A stretch of 64,000 nucleotides of DNA, from contig OZ022344.1 of NCBI GenBank assembly GCA_963989245.1, positions 66,103,359 through 66,167,358 on the forward strand, in the 5' to 3' direction. Each line of letters starts with the position of its first letter. Within the stretch, counting starts at the first letter, position 1. Both the position numbers and the translations under genes were made by a program. This stretch comes from Nansenia antarctica. Taxonomy: Eukaryota > Chordata > Actinopteri > Argentiniformes > Microstomatidae. Of the stretch, positions 57,196-64,000 are shown one piece after another. The notes beneath the pieces were generated by a model. The model saw only the letters and a program-made list of their open reading frames with translations, made no database searches and had not been told where the DNA came from.

Positions 57196-58040
57196 CTGAT
57201 TTCTGGTAACAATTGGTTGTTGGTTCTGTATGGAGCTAATTGAATACAATTCAATCTGTCAAATACAATTCAATTTCTGATGGCACTAAAATAGCTCCTT
57301 ACAGGCTCTCCGACTCCGGAGACTAACGTTAGCTCTACGGCCGCTTGCTCCACTGCGCTAGCAGTGCTCCTCCCGCTACCGGTCGTCAGCATGAACCAGG
57401 TGTAGGCCTACCAGCTGATCTGTCTACACTTGATGAACCGCCTTCACAGCTAGAACTGAAGAAGTTCCCCTTCACTATCAATCAGTGTCATGTCAAGTGT
57501 TGATAGTCTATCAATCAGGGGAAAGCAATGACCTAATTATGGTAAAGAGTATGAATATTTTCCCTGGAGGGAATGCAGCGCAAGTAGGGACGCGTTTTTC
57601 TGTAAAATGTACAGATATTCCCCCAACCCAGGAGCTGAAGGTGCATTTACGAGGGATGGATCTGTTGACTGGAAGCACCTCTCTCTACGCGGACACAGGG
57701 AAACCCAGGACGATCTTAATGGAGGTAACTTTCTAGAATTATTTGAATTCATGTGTAAATATGAGATCAAAACTGCCCAAAATCAGCCCTGATATGCAAA
57801 ACGAGTTGCTGGAGTCAGCAGCCTCCTTATTATTGCGAAAAATAAAAGCTGAGGTCTGTGAGACAACGGGTAGGCCTACATATTATGCTCTCATGCCAGA
57901 TGAATATAAAGCTGTTTGTGTGAGATACATTCTCGCGGGGAATCTCGTAAAGAACGCGCAATCGGCTTAATGGACACAACACAAGTGACTTATGAGGTGT
58001 GCAGACTATTGAAAAATAATTAAATAATAATGTATTAAGC

Positions 58041-58106
58041 ACTTTGAGCTGCAACGTTTGCAGGAAAAGTGCTATAGAAATAAAAGTTATTATTATTATT
58101 ATTATT
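58041..58106 (+). mobile_element. Retroposon 3' tail remnant
   Basis: AAAAGTGCTATAGAAATAAA plus ATT repeats, like 31050-31113. Lies inside the hAT-like element. Confidence 0.4.
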
Positions 58107-58514
58107 GAATGTCGCATCTCTTTCGCGATGTAACGCGTCACTTTGTCCGTGAGGGCGCACCTTTTGGAAGTGACCCGCGTATACATACAAGCCCCAGTTG
58201 CCGGGAGGGACTGCAGCGACAGTGAGCGATTTGTTGATGACTGCAAATTGGGTGGGGTGGGGTGGTGACTTTTTAGGTGTTGTTTTCAAATTAGTTGTGT
58301 TCGTGTACAAATCCGGCAAACAGTCTCCATCTCTGCGTGCGGGGTGTCCTCTGATATAGGCCTACATCACATTGGAAACGTGTTTGATGGATGCAAACAA
58401 AAGTAGGACCATCAATATGAACTGAAACAGCTTTTATTTTTTTTAAAGCTGTCCCACCCTGTTTTATACAGGCCCGCCCTAAAGTAGAGTTCTGCCTACG
58501 CTACTGCTACAGAA

Positions 58515-59800
58515 TAAATTAGATTGGAAGAGAAAGTACGCTCTTGAAGGAAAAATATATTTTTAAAAACTGCTTCGTTCATATAAATCTATTCTTCTCA
58601 AAGGATGATTTAATACGATATCATATGAATTGCTTTTGAATGATTAACTTGTATTCCTGTCTGTTTACGCTCCGAAAATAGGCTACACGTGGAAAAATTT
58701 TCTATTGGCACATTTTCTATTTCAACATCACTGCGCGTTCTTGCCGTTGATACAGCTGTCCGTGTTTTTCCCCGGCATAACTTATCGCCCTACACATTTT
58801 CATGCTTTGCATATAGGCGTTCAAAACCACTGCATTCACATGTCTGCTTTATGCCTGAGGAAGATCGATGACCGAAAGCTTGCAATAAACGACGTTTTGA
58901 GTGTGTTTGAGTGTGCGGATGCTGTTATTTTGCACTCATACGCTTAACGCCTATAGGCGTTCATACATGTGTGTGTTTTTGTGTCGCAAAAGCTGAATGA
59001 AAACATACATTCTGGATCTCTTTAGCACACATAATAACTGCCTATATTTATAATTAAATAAACACTTCCAACTCTTTTTTTGCATTTGAAAAAGCCAGTC
59101 ATAATACTGGGAAGTCATAATACTGGGTCCGGGTATCTCAAGGTTAAACTGATGTGAGTGTCCTGACTGTGTCCTGACTGTGAGTGTCAATAAAAGTCAA
59201 CAGTAGCGGAACCCTCAATAAACTAAAGTCCAGTTAAATAGAGTGCAACTATTGACCTTGGTTGCGCTGTTGTGGAATACTGTGAGAAAACAACAACTTA
59301 ACATAGACAGTCAGTCACGCACGCACAGAGGCATTGATGGAAGTGTAGCCTACTTACGGTACTTAAAAGGTACAGTAATCTCTATTTTCATACGGAATTG
59401 CCCTTCTTCCTTGAAGAAGAGATGAGTGACGAGTGTGCGCGCTGTCACAAGTGAGGTGTCTTTGCATGTCCAATTAAGGGTAAATGGTAAATGACATGTT
59501 TCTGACAATTGATTCTGGCCAGGCCAGGATTCATTATTTAATTTGTGTTGATTATAACCTTGCTATGTGATAACTCGCAGCGCGTCTGCTGCCCTCTCTC
59601 TGCCTTCCACTGCTCTAATAGATGCACACAAGCGCAACTTCTCTTGCGACTCCTGCAGTTACTTTTTTTTTTTATTGCGTGTGAGGAGCGCACTTGTCAG
59701 CCAGCTTTCTTCCCTGAAGTATGCATTGCAATGCGTCACTCAATAAAAGTCAACAGTTACTGTCAACAGCAGTACCGAACTAAAGTCCACCTAAATATAC
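58515..59800. other. Intergenic, nothing recognised
   Basis: No supported gene. TATAGGCGTTCA occurs twice (58813 and 58954), about 140 bases apart. Confidence 0.4.
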
Positions 59801-59819
59801 ACGCACCGAACACATGTAT

Positions 59820-60245
59820 ACCTACAGTCCAAGCTGGTGGAGGTGGTGTAATGGTGTGGGGAATGTTTTCTTGGCACACGTAGGGCCCGTTAATACCAAT
59901 CAATCATCGAGGCCACAATGTAGCTCTTCTAATGGCTACTTCCAGCATGATAATGCACCATGTCACAACGCAAAAGTATAGGCCAAGTCTCAAACTGGTT
60001 TCATGAACATGTCAATGAGTTCAGTGGCCTTCCCAGTCAGATTGTGGTAGAACGGTAGATTCACAGCTTGGTGCACGCGAATCTGCAGAATTGCGTGATG
60101 CAATCATGTCATCATGCAGCAGGATTTCAAAGGAATATTTCCCACATCCTGTGGAATCAATGGCACGAAGAAATTAGGCTGTTTTGAGCGCAAAGGGGAG
60201 CCCTACCCAGTGTTAGTATAGTGTTCCTAATAAAGTGTTCGGTGA
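59820..60245 (+). pseudogene. Tc1-type transposase remnant
   Basis: Translated with frame breaks, it shows GGVMVWGMFSWHT, then NGYFQHDNAPCHNAK (the second catalytic Asp region of Tc1 DDE transposases), then weaker matches to the C-terminus. Many stops. It ends CCTAATAAAGTGTTCGGTGA, a common fish Tc1-element end. Dead copy. Confidence 0.75.
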
Positions 60246-60249
60246 GTGT

Positions 60250-61085
60250 AGTGCAATTGCTGACCTTAGCTGTGCGGTCGTTGAATGTCAACATCGTAAA
60301 TTAGGGTTAGGGTATAGGCCTATGGTAATTTAGGAAGTGTACTCGCCGAAAGGTATGAGCTCTGTAAATACAGATTACATAAATAATGATGTCCCCCTTC
60401 TTGAGATCCCATTCCTCGATGGGCCAGTTAAATGCAGATAGTTCAGAATTGTTTTTCCCTAAAATGTTCTCATCGGCAAGTGCAGGTCTGCAATTATTTC
60501 CAAAGTGATAAGTGATTACAATTTTAAGCAATGTTGCAGGACTTGTAATAGCACATTTAGGATACAGATAAGTAAATTGCAAGGACTACACACACACTAT
60601 TTTTTATACATTCACAGGTAATACATTTCTGATGTGGCATTTCTATGTGTGTTTAAGAAATGATCAGAGCCAATCATGTGCACAGATCCTTTTGTTTGTG
60701 TTTCATGAGTGTATGAGTGCCTTCTCTGAATGAGGGTGTGGGGGTGGTGTTGGCCATTTGCACGTGCTGATGCAAAGCCAGTACTCTTAGGGTCTGTTGA
60801 GGGGTCTCTGGTGATGAGGACTCAGAGTGGTTAGTACCGTGGCCACAATTATTATTTACAAAGTCTCTGCAACTACTTAAGTGCCTATTTAGATCAAGAC
60901 CCTTGTGCTCGCCGACTGGGAAAAGGGAATAGCCCCTCCCTTACATACAAGCAAAGGTCAGCGACATGGTCGCGTTATTCGAGTTCTACAAGTTTTCCAC
61001 CTATCTTCCTCTGTAGACTGAAGACCCTTTTCTTCAGGCTATGTCTTGACTTCTGCCTGGCCTCTTGAATACATTGACTTGTGTT
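60250..61085. other. Upstream of the transporter gene; L2 scrap
   Basis: 61013-61060 (CTGTAGACTGAAGACCCTTT, CTTCAGGCTATG) resembles the RT end of the L2-type LINE, as at 28705. A 5' noncoding exon or promoter for the transporter may lie here but cannot be placed. Confidence 0.35.
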
Positions 61086-61146
61086 ATAGGGATCCGCTGT
61101 GAACCAGTCCTCCGTCGAACTGTCAGACGACAGTCAATGGTCAACT

Positions 61147-63823
61147 ATGGCTGTCAACATCCCTGGTCTGGTTGTAATGGTGGGATTCTATCTACTTGTG
61201 CTTGGAACGGGAATATGGGCATCCAACAAATCCAAAAAGAAGCTAAGGAACTGCCAGGGAGACCAGATGGAGATTGCCCTCCTGGGAGACCGGAATATAA
61301 GTCTGGTGGTGGGAATCTTCACCATGACCGGTGAGTTTCGGGGGAAACCTGGACAATTGGTCAGCACAGTTGGGGGGGGGGGGATTATATTTCAATTCAG
61401 TGAAAAATAAAATGGCAAGGACCGCCGAACCACCGACCATGCGATCATTAGACGCCGGCTCTACCTCCTGAGCCATGAACAAGATGCCATGGTATAGGAA
61501 CATCAAATATATGTTCCCAGTATTCTTGTATTCATTTTAATAGAGCAGTATACCAGTTTCATTGAAGGTAAAAAAAAAAAAAAAAAACTGACCCCAGTGC
61601 CATATAGGATACAGGAATACTGAGAACAGATATTTGAGGTTCCTATACCATAGCATCTTGTTCATGGGGCGGCTGTAAGCCGCAAGGGATCTCGTTCCAT
61701 GATTGCTACCGATTCATTGCTACACAGTCATTACAACCTCTAAGATGTTTCTTGAAAGCTTGAATGTTACGTACTGGACCCCATAACAACTGTTTTGTTA
61801 AAAGCGCTATACAAATAAAGTTTGATGAATGACATTGGGGTCCTTGTTTCTCCTGCAGCTACGTGGGTTGGAGGGGGCTTCATCCTGGGTGTGGCAGAAG
61901 CCGTGTACAACCCCAACATGGGGTTAGTCTGGGCTCTCATGCCGCTGCAATACTCTGTGTCTTTTATTGTCGGTAAGAGCCTGTTGGAATCCATCATCAT
62001 CACAATCAGGGGAAAACATTAAGAGGAAAAGAAATGCTATATAGAGCCATAGAATTACAATCCACAATCATTTATGCTTTCGTTCTTAGAGCTTTATTTT
62101 ACAAAAATGCTTCTTAGATAGAGTACAGTCACCTAAGGTGACCTACAGGTTATACTGTATAATTGCTTGGTTTCCTGCTAAAAAGTTGCATGTTCAGTGA
62201 ATGTCTCTGTAAACGTTCTTCGATTTAGTGATCTTGGAAGGCTATTCAATTCTAATGAATGGTTAATCTATATGCAAACCTTTCTTTATTGATTGGGACA
62301 TTATATATATTTTTTTCATCTTACAGGGGGCATTTTCTTTGCCAAGCCGATGAGGGACAAAAAATATGTCACCATGATGGACCCCTTCCAGATCAAGTAT
62401 GGGGAAACTTTAAGCGGAGCTCTGGTGGTACCTGCCCTGATAGTGGATATTCTCTGGGTCACCTGCACTTTGGTTGGCTTAGGTAAACTAAACATACACA
62501 CACGCACATGCACACACATATATGAAGTGAGGTCAGGAATCTTGGAATGCTCAGCGAGTGTAAAATAGTTTGTGAAACAAGTTTTATCAGAATAAAACAG
62601 ATGATAGATACTTGTGTAACTAATCAAACGTCTATTTAATCTATTTTCAACACGCTTAAATATACTTGTTCAACACTGAACATGGATGTTTTAGTGTAGT
62701 AATGGACTACTGGAGTTCAACTAATTGAATAGGTCTCAGTATTTTCACAGCAAGTGTGTACGTGCATGCTTCTGTGCATGCGTGTGTCTGTGCATGCATG
62801 TGGTGTGCATGCATGTGTGCGTGCATTCATGTGCCTGCATGCGTGTGTTACAGGGGCAACCATGAGCGTGATTCTGGGTTTGTCCTACACCTCCTCCATT
62901 TGGATCTCCTCATCAGTGGCCATAGTCTACACTCTAATGGGAGGCCTCTATTCGGTGGCTTACACTGATGTCATCCAGCTCACTCTTGTTTTTGTTGGCC
63001 TGGTGAGTCTGTAATGAGATTACATTTACATTTACATTTTTGGCATTTAGCAGACGCCTTATTCCAAAGCGACTTACAATCAACACATTTGACTAAGTGA
63101 ATCATCTATCCAGTAGTCATAGTAGGAACACTTGAATCTATGCTCAGGCCTGGGGCCATTGGCAGTCGTCATGCTAGAAGAAGGAAGATAAATTATTATT
63201 ATTTAATTGTTTTAATGACACAGAGAAACAGTACAGGAGAAACTGATTGACCATCAGCCCTGCATGCCCAGCATAGGGGCAGAATGCAGCAAATCCTAAG
63301 TAATGAAAGAAAGAATCAGAAAACAGTAAACAGTGTTGAAGCAGCTGTATGTTCAGATTCCAAAGGCAAATAACTAAACCATACAAGCTAAGGCCTTTAA
63401 ACATTTGTTTTAGATTGTGTTCTACATTACGTTTCGTTCTGAATCTTCATCAGTCTGTATGTGAAGACCTTTACTAACCAAATCTTCATGAGTGTATATG
63501 TTAAGACCTTTATCCCAATCAGTTGGGTTTTAGGGCTCGTTGACACAATGGTTTAGAACCACTCTCCTGTGATGAGTTACATTTCCAGAGACCTGAAGAC
63601 TTGCCTTAGGCCTCTGAGCTAATGTGTTGGCTTTAGCTCAGCCAGTCTCTTGGACGGCCTCTTCTGTGTGCCTTTGCAGTGGCTGTGTGTGCCGTTCCTT
63701 CTGTTGAGTCCAGTCTCCACTGACATCGTCGAGACAGCCTTTAACCACACCTTCCAGGCCCCCTGGGTAGGAAAAATAGAGGTGGAAAATGCCTGGAAGT
63801 GGATTGATGATTTCTTGCTGTTG
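61147..63823 (+). CDS. SLC5A7-like sodium:solute symporter (5' part)
   Basis: Five coding exons join in frame: 61147-61330, 61859-61972, 62327-62482, 62854-63002, 63680-63823 (249 codons, open at the end); the gene continues beyond the window. Start ATG 61147 gives MAVNIPGLVVMVGFYLLVLG, the first membrane segment. Family motifs: FTMTATWVGGGF, VAEAVYNP, FFAKPMRDKKYVTMMDPFQ, LMGGLYSVAYTDVIQL and FVGLW. These match the order and exon layout of the high-affinity choline transporter SLC5A7 (CHT1), which loads choline into cholinergic nerve ends with sodium. Identity is only moderate; for example GGFILGVAEAVY replaces the GGYINGTAEAVY I recall for CHT1. It may be a diverged paralogue with another substrate, so I give no symbol. 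Confidence 0.85.
61415..61835. mobile_element. SINE-like sequences with large inverted repeat
   Basis: A 56-base arm (61476-61531, begins TGAACAAGATGCCATGGTAT) has an inverted partner at 61609-61664, about 90% matching. An A17 run lies between them. GACGCCGGCTCTACCTCCTG at 61451 looks like an inverted tRNA-type head, and AAAGCGCTATACAAATAAAG at 61801 like a retroposon tail. In intron 1 of the transporter gene. Confidence 0.55.
63022..63190 (-). mobile_element. L2-type LINE 3' end fragment
   Basis: TTACATTTACATTTTTGGCA, TTAGCAGACGCCTTATTCC, AAGCGACTTACAATCAA and GGGGCCATTGGCAGTCGTC, the same order as at 17762 and 49444. In intron 4 of the transporter gene. Confidence 0.8.
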
Positions 63824-64000
63824 GTAAGCACACAGTAAGCACACTAATTCTTGTAATAGGTCACAGAAATAGGGTACATACCATGTACTGCACATAAAAT
63901 AATAAAAATCCCTTTGTCAGAAAAAGTGTATATTTGGTGTCACAATTGGGTGGGTATTAGGTACTGTATTCAGACATAAGGAGTATGTTCTCTAATTATT

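Larger units (their letters stand above)
55875..58506. mobile_element. hAT-like element, non-autonomous
   Basis: CAGTAGCGTAG and CTACGCTACTG form the ends, with weaker inverted similarity for about 60 bases (AGGGCGGGCC, AGGGTGGG). TTACAGAA (55867-55874) and CTACAGAA (58507-58514) make an 8-bp duplication with one mismatch. It holds a LINE fragment at 56095-57195 and shows no transposase that I recognise. Confidence 0.7.

Overview
This window is vertebrate nuclear DNA and the content points to a teleost fish. It has split genes with GT-AG introns, very dense CA/GA microsatellites, and repeat families typical of fish: L2/CR1- and Rex1-like LINEs, tRNA-derived SINEs with LINE tails, a DIRS tyrosine-recombinase retrotransposon, and hAT, Harbinger and Tc1 relatives. 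I could not fix the species.

Four protein genes were read exon by exon. (1) scoc, a short coiled-coil Golgi/autophagy protein, plus strand, 8222-12871. (2) canx, calnexin, an ER membrane lectin chaperone, minus strand, 29436-17552, convergent with scoc. (3) exosc9, an RNA exosome ring subunit, plus strand, 32274-48854, head-to-head with canx across about 2.8 kb that holds a perfect NRF1-type site. (4) The first five coding exons of an SLC5A7-like sodium:solute symporter, plus strand, 61147-63823, running off the right edge. Two identical tRNA-Gln(CTG) genes (52134-52205 and 53409-53480, minus) lie between exosc9 and the transporter. These are unrelated housekeeping or neuronal genes; no operon-like cooperation is implied.

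Layout: 1-8.2 kb is gene-poor and full of microsatellites. 8.2-16 kb is scoc, with a 1.1 kb inverted-repeat element in its presumed 3' UTR. 16-31.7 kb is canx, whose introns hold several nested DNA transposons. 31.7-49 kb is exosc9. One exosc9 intron holds a 1,443 bp uninterrupted CA tract. Another was enlarged by about 11.6 kb when an L1-like LINE inserted, a DIRS element entered the LINE, and a Harbinger-type MITE entered the DIRS. 49-58.5 kb is a field of LINE fragments and a hAT-like element, with the two tRNA genes. 58.5-61 kb is mostly anonymous sequence with a dead Tc1 transposase. 61-64 kb is the transporter.

I found no clearly new biological system. The observations most worth checking are the nested insertions with readable target-site duplications, the circle-junction footprint inside the DIRS element, a hAT-like element carrying a Gypsy integrase fragment, the giant CA tract, and a canx exon whose 3' end lacks the expected residues and any GT splice donor.
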